A DNA stretch of 64,000 nt. Source: Cohnella sp. GbtcB17. GTDB taxonomy: Bacteria; Bacillota; Bacilli; Paenibacillales; Paenibacillaceae. Each line of letters starts with the position of its first letter. The stretch's first letter is position 1. The notes below the pieces were generated by a model, which saw only the letters and a program-made list of their open reading frames with translations, did not search any database and was not told the origin of the DNA. Position numbers and translations under genes: made by a program. The stretch spans positions 1 to 64,000 of the forward strand of contig NZ_JAGXJW010000005.1 in the NCBI RefSeq assembly GCF_019091135.1, read 5' to 3'. Of this stretch, positions 41,412 to 50,402 are shown in pieces.

Positions 41412-42470
41412 TTAGATGAAGTAAAAGGCGACGCCGAGCATGATATAGACAAGGAGCAGCAGCTTGCCCTCGTACCAGGTCGTAGAGCCGTCGCGGGAGA
41501 CCGAAGTCGTGATCAGCGCCGCTACGGCGATCGCCGCGATCTCGACGGTGGTGAAGATCAGGTCCATCTGCTCGGTGAACAGCAGGCTGACGAAGACGAG
41601 AACGGGAGCGACGAACAAAGCGATCTGCAGGCTGCTGCCGACTGCGATTTCCACGGCGGCGCCCATCTTGTTTTTCATGGCGAGCATGATCGCCGCGCTA
41701 TGCTCGGCCGCATTGCCGATGATGGCGACGATAAACGCACCGACGAACAGTTCGGACATGCCGTAATCCGCGGTAAACGTATGAAGCGTGCCGACCAGCC
41801 ATTCGCTGACGAAGGCCACCATCACGGTGGCGACGATCAGGAACAGGATGGAGCGGCTTTTGGACCAGGTCGGGACTTCACCGTGCGCCGCCTGCGTGTC
41901 CGCGTGATCCTCCAGGAAGCTCTTGTGCGTGATCATCGAATAGATCAGCCATCCGACATAAGCAACGATAAGCAGGCCGGAGACGATCTCGCTCATTCGG
42001 AACGCATCGGTGCTTCCGATATGCTCGGTCTTGACGAAGATCGCCGGGACGAACAGCGCGATTACGCCGAGCAGCATCAGCGAAGCGTTTTGCCCGGCTA
42101 AGTGGACGTTGAATTTCTGCTCCTTGAACTTGAGTCCGCCTGCGAACGCGCTGGCGCCGAGTACAAGAAGCAGGTTGCCGATAATGGAGCCGGTGAGGCT
42201 CGCCTTTACCATTTCGAACAAGCCTTCCTTGACGAGAAAGATGGCGATGATGAGCTCTGCCGCATTGCCGAAGGTGGCATTCAGGAAGCCTCCGAGCCGC
42301 TGTCCGGCGTAATGGGAAACCGCCTCGGTCGACTTGCCGAGGAATCCTGCGACGAACACGACCGCGATCGCCGAGACGACGAACTGGAACACGGTGTTCA
42401 TGTGCGCGTAATGCGCGATGGCGCTTAGCACGAAAAAGACGGCCAAGAGCGGGAAAAACAGCTTCTTCAA
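41412..42470 (-). CDS. cax: Calcium/proton antiporter (CaCA superfamily, CAX family)
   Basis: A 352-aa membrane antiporter with about 11 transmembrane segments and the duplicated alpha-repeat signatures GGFLNATFGNAAELIIAIF and ELFVGAFIVAIIGNAAEHSAA, whose Glu residues bind Ca2+. It exports Ca2+ in exchange for protons. TTG start with GAGGTG upstream. An acidic/His patch lies in the central loop (EDHADTQAAHGE, about residue 190). Monocistronic, divergent from the Asp23 gene. Confidence 0.93.
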   Translation of the reverse strand: MKKLFFPLLAVFFVLSAIAHYAHMNTVFQFVVSAIAVVFVAGFLGKSTEAVSHYAGQRLGGFLNATFGNAAELIIAIFLVKEGLFEMVKASLTGSIIGNLLLVLGASAFAGGLKFKEQKFNVHLAGQNASLMLLGVIALFVPAIFVKTEHIGSTDAFRMSEIVSGLLIVAYVGWLIYSMITHKSFLEDHADTQAAHGEVPTWSKSRSILFLIVATVMVAFVSEWLVGTLHTFTADYGMSELFVGAFIVAIIGNAAEHSAAIMLAMKNKMGAAVEIAVGSSLQIALFVAPVLVFVSLLFTEQMDLIFTTVEIAAIAVAALITTSVSRDGSTTWYEGKLLLLVYIMLGVAFYFI

Positions 42471-42559
42471 CTTTGGACACCTCGAGTCGGAAAAATATGT
42501 AACGAACCGGCATTTCTTAATATATCCAATGGCGGCCTACTTGTACAATACCCAATCGG

Positions 42560-42588
42560 TTGCGCGCGCACACAACATCCATTACAAT
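42560..42588 (+). promoter_or_regulatory. Promoter of the Asp23-family gene
   Basis: TTGCGC and TACAAT are separated by 17 nt, 34 nt before the ATG. Confidence 0.6.
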
Positions 42589-42622
42589 GTAGTCATTATC
42601 GAAACGGGAGCGTGGTCCGCGG

Positions 42623-43015
42623 ATGATGGAACAAATGCAGGAAGGCCTCATACGAATCTCCGACGACGTCGTCGCGACGATCGCCGGTCTGGCCGCGCTG
42701 GAGACGCCTGGCGTCGCCGCGATGTCCGGCGGTATGTCCGAGGGTCTGGCCAAGCGTCTGAGCGGCAAAAACGCGCAGAAGGGCGTATCCGTCGAAGTCG
42801 GCCAGCTGGAAGCCGCCATCGATCTGCGCATCGTCGTGCTGTACGGCAGCCCGATTCAGGAAGTGGGCCGCCGCCTTCAGGAGAACGTGCGGGAAGCCGT
42901 CGAGAATATGACGGGCCTTCGCGTCGTTGAAGTGAACGTTAAAGTGGAAGGCGTCGCATTCAAGGACGAAGCGGGCGCAGAACAAGAGGAGGCGCTCACC
43001 GTTCGGGTCAAGTGA
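42623..43015 (+). CDS. Asp23/Gls24 family envelope-stress protein
   Basis: A 130-aa protein of the Asp23/Gls24 (YloU/YqhY) family: GLIRISDDVVATIAGLAALETPGVAAMSGGM is the typical opening, followed by GVSVEVGQLEAAIDLRIVVLYGSPIQEVGRRLQENVREAVENMTGL. Members are abundant membrane-associated or cytoplasmic proteins tied to cell-wall stress or lipid metabolism; the biochemical role is unresolved. Two adjacent ATGs (42623, 42626) are possible starts; the Shine-Dalgarno (GGGAGCG) is weak. It has its own promoter and a bidirectional terminator shared with ftsW. Confidence 0.9.
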   Translation: MMEQMQEGLIRISDDVVATIAGLAALETPGVAAMSGGMSEGLAKRLSGKNAQKGVSVEVGQLEAAIDLRIVVLYGSPIQEVGRRLQENVREAVENMTGLRVVEVNVKVEGVAFKDEAGAEQEEALTVRVK

Positions 43016-43038
43016 ACGCGGCGCATACATAAAAAGCG

Positions 43039-43084
43039 AAAAAAAGCGCATTGCTGCTCATACGTGCAGCGACGCGCTTTTTTT
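43039..43084. terminator. Bidirectional terminator between the asp23-like gene and ftsW
   Basis: A7-GCGC and GCGC-T7 enclose an inner GCTGC/GCAGC hairpin. The right arm lies inside the last codons of ftsW. Confidence 0.85.
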
Positions 43085-44242
43085 GCGAGGTTCCGTTCGT
43101 TGGATGCCTACCCGGTTGTATTCTCTGGAGATGCTAAGCAGGATGCCCATCCCGATCATCAGAGACATTAGCGATGAGCCGCCGTAGCTGATAAAAGGAA
43201 GCGTGACCCCCGTCATCGGAATCGCATTGCTGACACCGCCCATGTTGATCAGCGCCTGGATGCCGATGAGAGAGACGAGACCGATGCCGACGAGCGTGCC
43301 GTAAATGTCGGGGCAGCGCAGCGAGACGATCAGCGCCCGCCAGAGGAAGAGCACGTAAAAAATCAAAAATATCGTCACGCCGAAAAAGCCGAGCTCCTCC
43401 GCGATGACCGAAAAAATAAAGTCGTTGTACGCCTCGGGCAAGTAGAACAGCTTCTGCACGCTGTTGCCGAGCCCCGCGCCCCAGAAGCCGCCGTGGCCGA
43501 ACGCCTCGAGCGAGCGAAGCAGCTGCAGGCCGTTGCCTTGCGGATCCGAGAAGGGGTCGCGATAAGCGGCGATCCGCTCCATGCGGTACCCGCCGTCATC
43601 GCCCGAGACGAGGAAGTAGATGCTGAGCACGAGCGCGGCGAGGCCGCCAAGAACGGCGGCGGACAGCAGCACCTGCTTCAGGTTGGCGCCGCCCGCGATG
43701 ATGATGATCGTCGCCGTCAGCAGCAGGATGACGCTCGAGCCGAAGTCGGGCTGCAAAATGATCAGGCCGACGATAAAGCCCACCACGATCATGACGGGAA
43801 GCAGTCCCCGCTTGAACTCGCGGAACTTGTCCTCCTTTTTCGTAATGATCGCCGCCAGATACAGGATCACGGCGAGCTTGGCGAGCTCTGTGGGCTGAAT
43901 GCCGAGGCCCGCGAAGCGGATCCAACTGCTCGCGCCGTTGATCGCCGAGAAAAACGGCACCATGATAAGCAGCACGATCGTGAATAGCATAAGGGGCAAA
44001 AAGAGCTTCTTGAACTTGGCGTAAGGCACGTTCATGATGACGAGCATCACAAATGTGCCGAGTCCCGCCCAAGCGAACTGCCGCTTGGTGAAGTACAACG
44101 CGTCGTTGCCGAACTTCTCCGTTGCCCCCGCCATGCTGGAGCTCGCGCTGAAAACCATGACCAGACCGAAACCGACCAGCGCCAGCGTCAAAATCATCAG
44201 CAGGAAGTCGGGCGCGCCCCGCGAGCCTTCGGAGGTCTTCAT
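43058..44242 (-). CDS. ftsW: FtsW/RodA/SpoVE-family lipid II polymerase (FtsW)
   Basis: A 394-aa SEDS-family glycosyltransferase with about ten transmembrane helices, polymerising lipid II at the division septum with a class B PBP. Diagnostic segments are VFSASSSMAGATEKFGNDALYFTKRQ, WIRFAGLGIQPTELAKLAVILYLA, LQPDFGSSVILLLTA (catalytic Asp of the SEDS core), IFSVIAEELGFFG and GGVSNAIPMTGVTLPFISYGGSSLM. AGCGGAG precedes the ATG. Preceded by yugN on the same strand (19-nt gap), so probably co-transcribed. The FtsW assignment over SpoVE or RodA rests on sequence and ylaN-ftsW gene order. Confidence 0.9.
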   Translation of the reverse strand: MKTSEGSRGAPDFLLMILTLALVGFGLVMVFSASSSMAGATEKFGNDALYFTKRQFAWAGLGTFVMLVIMNVPYAKFKKLFLPLMLFTIVLLIMVPFFSAINGASSWIRFAGLGIQPTELAKLAVILYLAAIITKKEDKFREFKRGLLPVMIVVGFIVGLIILQPDFGSSVILLLTATIIIIAGGANLKQVLLSAAVLGGLAALVLSIYFLVSGDDGGYRMERIAAYRDPFSDPQGNGLQLLRSLEAFGHGGFWGAGLGNSVQKLFYLPEAYNDFIFSVIAEELGFFGVTIFLIFYVLFLWRALIVSLRCPDIYGTLVGIGLVSLIGIQALINMGGVSNAIPMTGVTLPFISYGGSSLMSLMIGMGILLSISREYNRVGIQRTEPRKKSASLHV

Positions 44243-44261
44243 GGTCTGTCGCTCCGGAACG

Positions 44262-44606
44262 TCAAGCGAGCAGCTGTCTGAGCTCGTTCAGGCGCAAGGT
44301 CGCGGTGTTGAGGATCGGCTGGGGCACCGGCGATTCGTACTCGAGGCCGTGCGGGAACGTGGCGCGTCCGATGTAAACCGCTTCGATCGTCAGAATCGCG
44401 TCCGGATTTTCCAGCCGGCCTTCGACCGCGCGCGTGCTGAAGCGCAGGAAGTAGTCGCTGTTCGTGCCTGCGTCGGTCAGCTTCAGATCGTATGTAGCGC
44501 GCGTATATTCCCACTGCCAGCGGATGAAGCCCACTTTTTCGGCCGATTCGTCCAGCGTGGCCAGATCGATCTGGATTCCGTTCAATCCGGTATTTTCAAT
44601 TAACAT
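44262..44606 (-). CDS. yugN: YugN-like protein
   Basis: A 114-aa protein of the YugN family (function unknown), with MLIENTGLNGIQIDLATLDESAEKVGFIRWQWEYTRATYDLKLTD and ATFPHGLEYESPVP as conserved segments. Start at ATG 44606, which has AAGGAGG 8 nt upstream; the in-frame ATG at 44648 is unsupported. Likely first gene of a yugN-ftsW unit. Soluble, single alpha/beta domain by appearance. Confidence 0.85.
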   Translation of the reverse strand: MLIENTGLNGIQIDLATLDESAEKVGFIRWQWEYTRATYDLKLTDAGTNSDYFLRFSTRAVEGRLENPDAILTIEAVYIGRATFPHGLEYESPVPQPILNTATLRLNELRQLLA

Positions 44607-44793
44607 CCCAAGTTCCTCCTTTAAAAATGCGGCAAGGCTTGTTTCCACCCTCCATCATAGACGGTTTGGACACCTTCTGCAAGCGTTCTTCCGCCCTGCC
44701 GCAAGCGTCCGGGCGGGCGGATGCCGTGTCGAATCGGACGCCGATCTGTTACAATAGGAAACAATGAAGAGCTACGTAGAGGAGGCGGACGCT

Positions 44794-45975
44794 GTGGACA
44801 TCGATGAACAACGATTGCAGTCGCTGCATGGGCAAGCCGTCGAATGGCGCAGGCATTTGCATATGCATCCGGAGCTGTCGTTCAAGGAAACGAATACCGC
44901 GGCGATGATCGCCGATCTGCTGGAATCGTGGGGACTCAACGTCAGGCGCGGCGTGTCGGGAACCGGCGTCGTCGCCACGCTGAAGGGGACGCTGCCCGGC
45001 AGAACCGTGGCCCTGCGCGCCGACACCGACGCGCTGCCGATCCAAGACGCCAAGGATGTCGAGTACGCGTCCCAGGTGCCGGGGGTCATGCACGCCTGCG
45101 GGCTCGACGGACATACGGCGCAGCTGCTCGCGACGGCCAAATATTATTCGGAACATCGGCATGAAACGGCGGGTACGCGCGTCTTCTTGTTCCAGCCCGG
45201 CGAAGAGGTGCTGCCCGGCGGCGCGATCGGCATGATCGCGGACGGCGCGCTGGACGGGGTGGACGTCGTATACGGCATCCATCTGTGGACGCCGCTGCCC
45301 GTCGGTACGATCGCGACCCGGCCTGGTCCGCTGATGGCCGAGCCGGACGAGTTCGAGATCGAGATCCGCGGCCGCGGGGGGCACGGCGGGTTGCCTCACG
45401 AAGCGAAGGACGCGCTGGTCGCGGGCGCTCATCTGGTCGTCGCCCTGCAGACCGTCGTCTCGCGAAGCGTCGACCCGTTGGAGGCGGCGGTGTTGTCCAT
45501 CGGCCAATTCCGGGCCGGTACCGCGCGCAACGTCATCGCGGACAGCTGCAGGCTGAGCGGCACGGTGCGAAGCTTCGACCCGCGCGTGCGCGAGCTTGTG
45601 CGCAGCCGGATGGACGACATTATCCGGCATGCCTGCGCGTTGCACGGCGTCGATTATACATTCGAATTTTACGAAGGCTATCCGCCGGTCGTCAACGATC
45701 CGCGCGAGGCGGCGCGCGTCCTGCGCGTGGCCGCGGTTGCGCACGACGAAGGCGAGGTTCGCGAGTGCGAACGCATCATGGCCGGCGAAGACTTTTCCTA
45801 TTATTTGAAGGAACGGCCGGGCTGCTTCTTCTTCGTCGGCGCAGGCCGGACCGACCGTTCATCCGCGCCGCATCACCATCCGGGCTTCGATATCGACGAG
45901 CGCGCGCTGCGGCACGCGATCAAGCTGCTGATCGCGGTGGCGGACGACGCCGCGGCGGACGAGGCGCAGGCGTGA
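44794..45975 (+). CDS. M20 family amidohydrolase (N-acyl-amino-acid deacylase type)
   Basis: A 393-aa M20D-type zinc or manganese amidohydrolase. Metal and catalytic motifs are WRRHLHMHPELSFKE, ALRADTDALPI, HACGLDGHTAQLL (metal-ligand Cys and His), FQPGEEVLPGGA (catalytic Glu pair) and IMAGEDFSYYLKERPGCFFFVGAG. The family removes acyl groups from amino acids (hippurate, IAA-amino acids, diaminopimelate derivatives); the substrate is open. I start at the GTG at 44794, with GAGGAGG 8 nt upstream. The ATG at 44764 lies only 8 nt after a TACAAT box at 44750. Confidence 0.9.
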   Translation: MDIDEQRLQSLHGQAVEWRRHLHMHPELSFKETNTAAMIADLLESWGLNVRRGVSGTGVVATLKGTLPGRTVALRADTDALPIQDAKDVEYASQVPGVMHACGLDGHTAQLLATAKYYSEHRHETAGTRVFLFQPGEEVLPGGAIGMIADGALDGVDVVYGIHLWTPLPVGTIATRPGPLMAEPDEFEIEIRGRGGHGGLPHEAKDALVAGAHLVVALQTVVSRSVDPLEAAVLSIGQFRAGTARNVIADSCRLSGTVRSFDPRVRELVRSRMDDIIRHACALHGVDYTFEFYEGYPPVVNDPREAARVLRVAAVAHDEGEVRECERIMAGEDFSYYLKERPGCFFFVGAGRTDRSSAPHHHPGFDIDERALRHAIKLLIAVADDAAADEAQA

Positions 45976-46176
45976 GTTAACAAGGGGTTAAATGCATCAA
46001 GAGTCTTTCAGGAAAAACGATAACATTTTCTTCGGGACGGACAGGCCGCTCTTCTTCGCGCCAGGCGATGAGGGGCGGCTTGTTTGCTGCCGGCGAAAGG
46101 AGGGGGCTGCCCGGGGCTGCGCTTATAAAAGCGAGATTCGGGGGCATCCTTGGTATAAAAAGGAGGCGACCGACCT

Positions 46177-47940
46177 ATGACGCTCTCACGCAACCCAACC
46201 GCGCCGATCATCGCCCAGTCGGACGGCACGCTGCTGCTGGACGAACGGCTGCCGGGGTTCGGCGAAGCGCAGGAGCTGCTGCGCGCGATCGCGGAGCTTC
46301 AGAAGCGCCCCGGCCATCTGCACACTTACCGCGTCACGCCGATCACCGTATGGAATGCGGCGGCTGCGGGCTGGACGGCCGCGCGAGCCCTGGCGAGCCT
46401 GCGCGCCTTGTCCAGGTACGGCGTGCCCGCGGCGCTTGAGCGGGATCTTGCGGCGCAGTTCGCCCGCTACGGGCAGCTGCGGCTCGGCGTGAAGGACGGA
46501 GAGCTCCGCCTGCATGCGAAGGAACCCGCGACGCTTGCGGCCGTCGCCGAACTGAAGGCGGTGTCCGGCTGGCTGCGATTGTCAGCGGGAGGCGAATACG
46601 CGGTGGTGCGCCCCGATGCGAGAGGCTGGCTCAAGCGCGAGCTGGCACTCGCGGGGTATCCGGTCAACGACGAGGCAGGCTACCGGAGCGGCGAGCCGCT
46701 GCCGTTGGCATTGCGTCGAACCGGCCCGTCGGCCGGACTGCGCGATTACCAGCAGGCGGCGGTGGACGCGCTGCTCGGCAGGGAGGGCGTCGCGGTAGAC
46801 GCTGCCGGCGACGCCTTTGCCGGCGCAGCCGCCTCGGCTGCCACGGGCGGCAGCGGCGTCGTCGTTCTGCCCTGTGGTGCCGGCAAGACGTGGGTGGGCA
46901 TCGGCGCGCTCGCGCGCCTTGCCTGCGAGACGCTGATCCTGACGCCGAACACGGTGTCGGTCACCCAGTGGGTTCGCGAGCTGCGCCGGGCGACGACGCT
47001 CGGCGACGAACAGATCGGCGCATACACCGGGGAGCGCAAGGAGGTCCGTCCCGTGACGGTCGCCACATACCAGGTGCTGACCAGCCGCGGCGGCGAGCGG
47101 GGCAGCAATGCGCATTGGCAGCTGTTTCAAGACCGCAACTGGGGACTCATCATTTATGACGAGGTGCACCTGCAGCCTGCGCCCGTCTTTAGGCTGACCG
47201 CCGAGCTGCAGGCGACACGTAGGCTCGGGCTGACCGCGGCGAGCGTGCGCGGGGGCGGCCGGGAGGGCGACGTATTCGCGCTGGTCGGGCCGAAGGCGTA
47301 CGAAGCGCCATGGAAAAGCCTGGAGGAAGCAGGCTGGATCGCGGAGGCCGCCTGCAGCGAAGTGCGCGTGCCGCTTGAGCCCGACTGCGCCGAGCGGTAT
47401 GCGGCGGCGCCGGCGCGTCTGCGCAGCCGGATCGCGGGCGAAAATCCGCGCAAGGCCGAAGTCGTCCGCGCGCTGCTGGCGCGTCACGAGGGCGAGCGGG
47501 CGCTCGTCATCGGCCAATATCTCGACCAGCTTCGCCGCATGTCGCGGGAGCTGGGGCTGCCGCTCGTGACGGGCGACATGCCGCACGGCGAACGGCAAGC
47601 GTTGTTCGACCGTTTCAATCGGGGCGAGCTCCGCGCGCTGGCGCTGTCGAAGGTCGCGAACTTCGCGGTCGATCTGCCGGACGCTGCGGTGGCGGTCCAG
47701 ATCTCCGGCAGCTTCGGGACCAGGCAGGAGGGGGCGCTGCGCCTCGGGCGAATTCTGCGGCCCAAGGAGAACGGCGGCGGGGCCTCGTTTTATTCCCTTG
47801 TCAGCGAGCATACGGACGAGGTCGAATATGCGCGCCGCAGGCAGCGGTTTCTCGTCCAGCAGGGGTACCGTTACGAGGTGCGGCACTGGACGGATGACGG
47901 GAGCGCGGCGGAGCGGCCGACCGCGGACAGCGCGCGATGA
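46177..47940 (+). CDS. XPB/Rad25-type superfamily 2 DNA helicase
   Basis: A 587-aa SF2 helicase resembling bacterial/archaeal XPB (ERCC3). The N-terminal 190 residues resemble the XPB damage-recognition-like region (LLLDERLPGFGEAQELLRAIAELQKRPGHLHTYRVTPITVWNAAAAG). Then Q-like LRDYQQAAVDALLG, Walker A LPCGAGKTW (Lys237), DEVH (328-331) as Walker B, LTAASVR (motif III), the C-terminal domain with VIGQYLDQL, and motif VI RLGRILRPKE. A 25-residue Ala/Gly-rich insertion precedes Walker A. AAAGGAGG precedes the ATG. Its stop overlaps the next gene (ATGA), so the two are co-translated. Confidence 0.88.
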   Translation: MTLSRNPTAPIIAQSDGTLLLDERLPGFGEAQELLRAIAELQKRPGHLHTYRVTPITVWNAAAAGWTAARALASLRALSRYGVPAALERDLAAQFARYGQLRLGVKDGELRLHAKEPATLAAVAELKAVSGWLRLSAGGEYAVVRPDARGWLKRELALAGYPVNDEAGYRSGEPLPLALRRTGPSAGLRDYQQAAVDALLGREGVAVDAAGDAFAGAAASAATGGSGVVVLPCGAGKTWVGIGALARLACETLILTPNTVSVTQWVRELRRATTLGDEQIGAYTGERKEVRPVTVATYQVLTSRGGERGSNAHWQLFQDRNWGLIIYDEVHLQPAPVFRLTAELQATRRLGLTAASVRGGGREGDVFALVGPKAYEAPWKSLEEAGWIAEAACSEVRVPLEPDCAERYAAAPARLRSRIAGENPRKAEVVRALLARHEGERALVIGQYLDQLRRMSRELGLPLVTGDMPHGERQALFDRFNRGELRALALSKVANFAVDLPDAAVAVQISGSFGTRQEGALRLGRILRPKENGGGASFYSLVSEHTDEVEYARRRQRFLVQQGYRYEVRHWTDDGSAAERPTADSAR

Positions 47941-49796
47941 ACGTGCGGGAGATCGTCGGCGAATTGCCCGAAGCCGCCCTGAGCTGGCTGCGCGAAGGCC
48001 CCTGGACGGCCGGCAGAGCCGCGAAAGGCGGCAGCCTCGCGGAAGTGCTGGCGGATCCGGCGCGGGCGACCGAGTGGGCCGGGAAAGCGCCGATGCTCGC
48101 GCGGGATACGCTCGCGCTGATCGTCAGGCGCTTCGGCCCCGCACCGTTTCCGGAGGAGAAGCTCGCGCCGGAAGGCGGCAAGCCGCCGTTCGGCTGGACG
48201 GGGGCCGAGCTGCGGCTTGCCGTTCAGCTGCTTCGGCGCGACGGCATCGTGTTCGCGATCGACCGTCCCTGGGGGGACCGGCTGCTGCTCGTGCCGTCGG
48301 ACATGTGCGCCGTGTGGCGCAGGCTGCTGCTCCCGCTGCGCATACAGCCGCTGCCCGAGGAGACGTGGACGGACGGCTGCGATGCCGTCGCATCGCCGCT
48401 GTCCCACGAACTGATCGCCGCATGGTCGGCGATTCGGCGGACCGGCCTGCCGCTCACGGCCAAGGGGGCGCCGCGCAAGCAGGATGCGGCCCGCCTCGCG
48501 TCCGCGATGCGCCTTGCGTCCGAGGACATCCCGCCGCAGGCCGTACCGGCAGCTTGGGCCGCGCTGCCCGCGCCGGCGGTGCTCGCGCTCCGACTGGGCC
48601 ATGCCGTCGGCATGCTTCGGCGGCGCGGACGCGCGATCGCGGCCGAGCCGAACGAGGCCGCGAAGGCCTGGCTGGCGCTGCCCGCCGCCGAAGCGGAGCT
48701 GCACCTGCTCGAGCAGGCGGCGGACTGTCTGCTCGCGGCAGACGAGCCCGGCGCATGGCAGGCCGCGGAGTCGCTGCGCGACCTGGCGCCGATGCACTGG
48801 TACCTGGGGGCCGATGTGGCGAAGGCGATGCCGACGCCGGAAGCGGCCAAGGCGGCGGAAGGCTGGATCCGCTTTCTGCGTGCGGCAGGCTGGATGGAGA
48901 CGGGGAACTGTGCGGAAGGCGCCGCCTTGCGGTGGACCATCGATCCGACTCCCGAGCGGCCGGCGGCGGGCGGCTACGAACACTACGAGTTGATGCCCGA
49001 CCTCGAGGCGATCGTGCCGCCGGAGGTGCCGCCCGGCGCCCGGTGGGAGCTCGAGCTGCTGGCGCGCCGCCTGTCCGAGGACGTCGTGGCCGTCTACCGG
49101 ATCGACGCGGACGCTTGCCGCCGGGCGCTTGCGGGCGGAACGAGCCTCGAGCAGGCGCGCGCGATGCTGGAGCGCGGCTCGGGCGAGCCGCTGCCCGAAG
49201 CGGTGGACGTCGCGCTGCGCGACTGGTTTCACCCAACGCCCGCGCCAGCCGACGTGACGCCATCGGATGCGTCTTCGCCGCTTACGGACGCCGAGCGGCC
49301 GATTGCCGGCGACGAAGCCGACGACCGCTCCGAGGAGGCGCAGGCGCTTGACGGCGAACGAGACGAATGGTTTGGGGAAGTGGACGCCGCTATCATCAAG
49401 CGCGTCGCATCCGAGGCGCAAGCCTGGGACGTCAGGCCGCCCGTCCTGTCGAGCAAGCTTTTTCCCGGCGCCGAGCGCGTGCCGCCCGGCTGGCTCAAGC
49501 AGCCCGCGCCGTATCACGTCTCCACGCGCAAAGAGATCGTGGAGCGGGCGATCGGCTGGAGCGCCGGATTGCGGCTCATGAAGGAGCGCGCGTGGCTGGA
49601 CTTCGCGCCGGAACGCCTCATGCCTGCCGAACCGGGCGGCTGGTGCGTCTGGGGCAGGCCGTTCGTCCGGGAGGCCGGCAGCGGCAGACCGGTGCTCGCC
49701 GAGCACCCGGTCGCGCTCGAAGCCGCGGAGATCGGCCCGCTGGTGATTTTGCTTCCCGAAGCGGCGCGTGAGGACGCTTCCCGACCGGTTACTTGA
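47937..49796 (+). CDS. Helicase-associated protein with Helicase_C_3 (XPB/Ssl2-like) domain
   Basis: A 619-aa protein. The segment at about residues 345-425 (YELMPDLEAIVPPEVPP ... AVYRIDADACRRALAGGTSLEQARAMLE ... PLPEAVDVALRDW) matches the Helicase_C_3/Ssl2-like domain, known in actinobacterial proteins next to XPB helicases. The N-terminal half looks like winged-helix repeats (SWLREGPWTAGRAAKGGSL, DTLALIVRRFG, LRLAVQLLRRDGIVFAID). The C-terminus (about 470-619) is a separate domain with WDVRPPVLSSKLFPGAERVPPGW. No nuclease motif that I can name. The ATGA overlap with the helicase gene implies a stoichiometric complex; DNA-repair or transcription role inferred. Confidence 0.75.
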   Translation: MNVREIVGELPEAALSWLREGPWTAGRAAKGGSLAEVLADPARATEWAGKAPMLARDTLALIVRRFGPAPFPEEKLAPEGGKPPFGWTGAELRLAVQLLRRDGIVFAIDRPWGDRLLLVPSDMCAVWRRLLLPLRIQPLPEETWTDGCDAVASPLSHELIAAWSAIRRTGLPLTAKGAPRKQDAARLASAMRLASEDIPPQAVPAAWAALPAPAVLALRLGHAVGMLRRRGRAIAAEPNEAAKAWLALPAAEAELHLLEQAADCLLAADEPGAWQAAESLRDLAPMHWYLGADVAKAMPTPEAAKAAEGWIRFLRAAGWMETGNCAEGAALRWTIDPTPERPAAGGYEHYELMPDLEAIVPPEVPPGARWELELLARRLSEDVVAVYRIDADACRRALAGGTSLEQARAMLERGSGEPLPEAVDVALRDWFHPTPAPADVTPSDASSPLTDAERPIAGDEADDRSEEAQALDGERDEWFGEVDAAIIKRVASEAQAWDVRPPVLSSKLFPGAERVPPGWLKQPAPYHVSTRKEIVERAIGWSAGLRLMKERAWLDFAPERLMPAEPGGWCVWGRPFVREAGSGRPVLAEHPVALEAAEIGPLVILLPEAAREDASRPVT

Positions 49797-49823
49797 CCCC
49801 TCGATGCGAATATGTGATATGAT
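49793..49823 (+). promoter_or_regulatory. Weak candidate promoter of ylbF
   Basis: TTGACC, overlapping the stop codon of the upstream gene, and TATGAT are separated by 19 nt, about 42 nt before the ylbF start. Confidence 0.35.
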
Positions 49824-49864
49824 AGACCATGTATCCCAAGCGCATAAGGGCAGGTGGTTAAGTC

Positions 49865-50359
49865 TTGACCATGGTTAAATCCCTCCCTGCGGCGGAGGCG
49901 TCCGTCGGCTACTCGCCGGATCCAGCGGCCGACCTGACGGCGATCGCGGCACGCGCCTTCGAGCTGGGAGATTTGATAAAGCACTCCGCTTTGACGGAGG
50001 ATTACGTATATTGGAAGCGTACCGTTGCACGCAGCGGCGAAGCGCAGCGGCGCATCCGCGAGTTTATCAAGGCCAAGGACAAGTTCAGCGAGTGCGAGCG
50101 CTTCGGACGCTTTCACCCCGATTACAACGAGGCGCTGGACAAGGTTTACGAAGCCGAGGCGAAGCTCGAGGAGATCGAGGAGGTCCGCCGCTTCAAGGAA
50201 GCGGAGCGCGCGGTCGACCTGCTGCTTCACGAAGTGTCGCTGCTGATCGCGCATTCGGTGTCCGAGACGATCAAGGTGCCGGACAACGATCCGAATCCCA
50301 AAGCGTCGGGCTGCGGCAGCGGAGGCAGCTGCTCCTGCGGCAGCGGGGGCTGCGGATAA
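49865..50359 (+). CDS. ylbF: YlbF family regulator (RNase Y specificity complex)
   Basis: A 164-aa helical protein of the YlbF/YmcA family, which with YmcA and YaaT forms the complex steering RNase Y and affecting competence, biofilm and sporulation in B. subtilis. Core: AFELGDLIKHSALTEDYVYWKRTVARSGEAQRRIREFIKAKDKFSE ... EEVRRFKEAERAVDLLLHEVSLLIAHSVSETIKVP. The tail SGCGSGGSCSCGSGGCG holds five cysteines and likely contributes to iron-sulfur binding known for this complex. TTG start at 49865 with AGGTGG 7 nt upstream; ATG at 49871 is an alternative. Co-oriented with ylbG, as in Bacillus. Confidence 0.9.
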   Translation: MTMVKSLPAAEASVGYSPDPAADLTAIAARAFELGDLIKHSALTEDYVYWKRTVARSGEAQRRIREFIKAKDKFSECERFGRFHPDYNEALDKVYEAEAKLEEIEEVRRFKEAERAVDLLLHEVSLLIAHSVSETIKVPDNDPNPKASGCGSGGSCSCGSGGCG

Positions 50360-50402
50360 TAACGACGCCGGCTTCGGCCGGCTTGCGGAACGGAGGAGCA
50401 TC

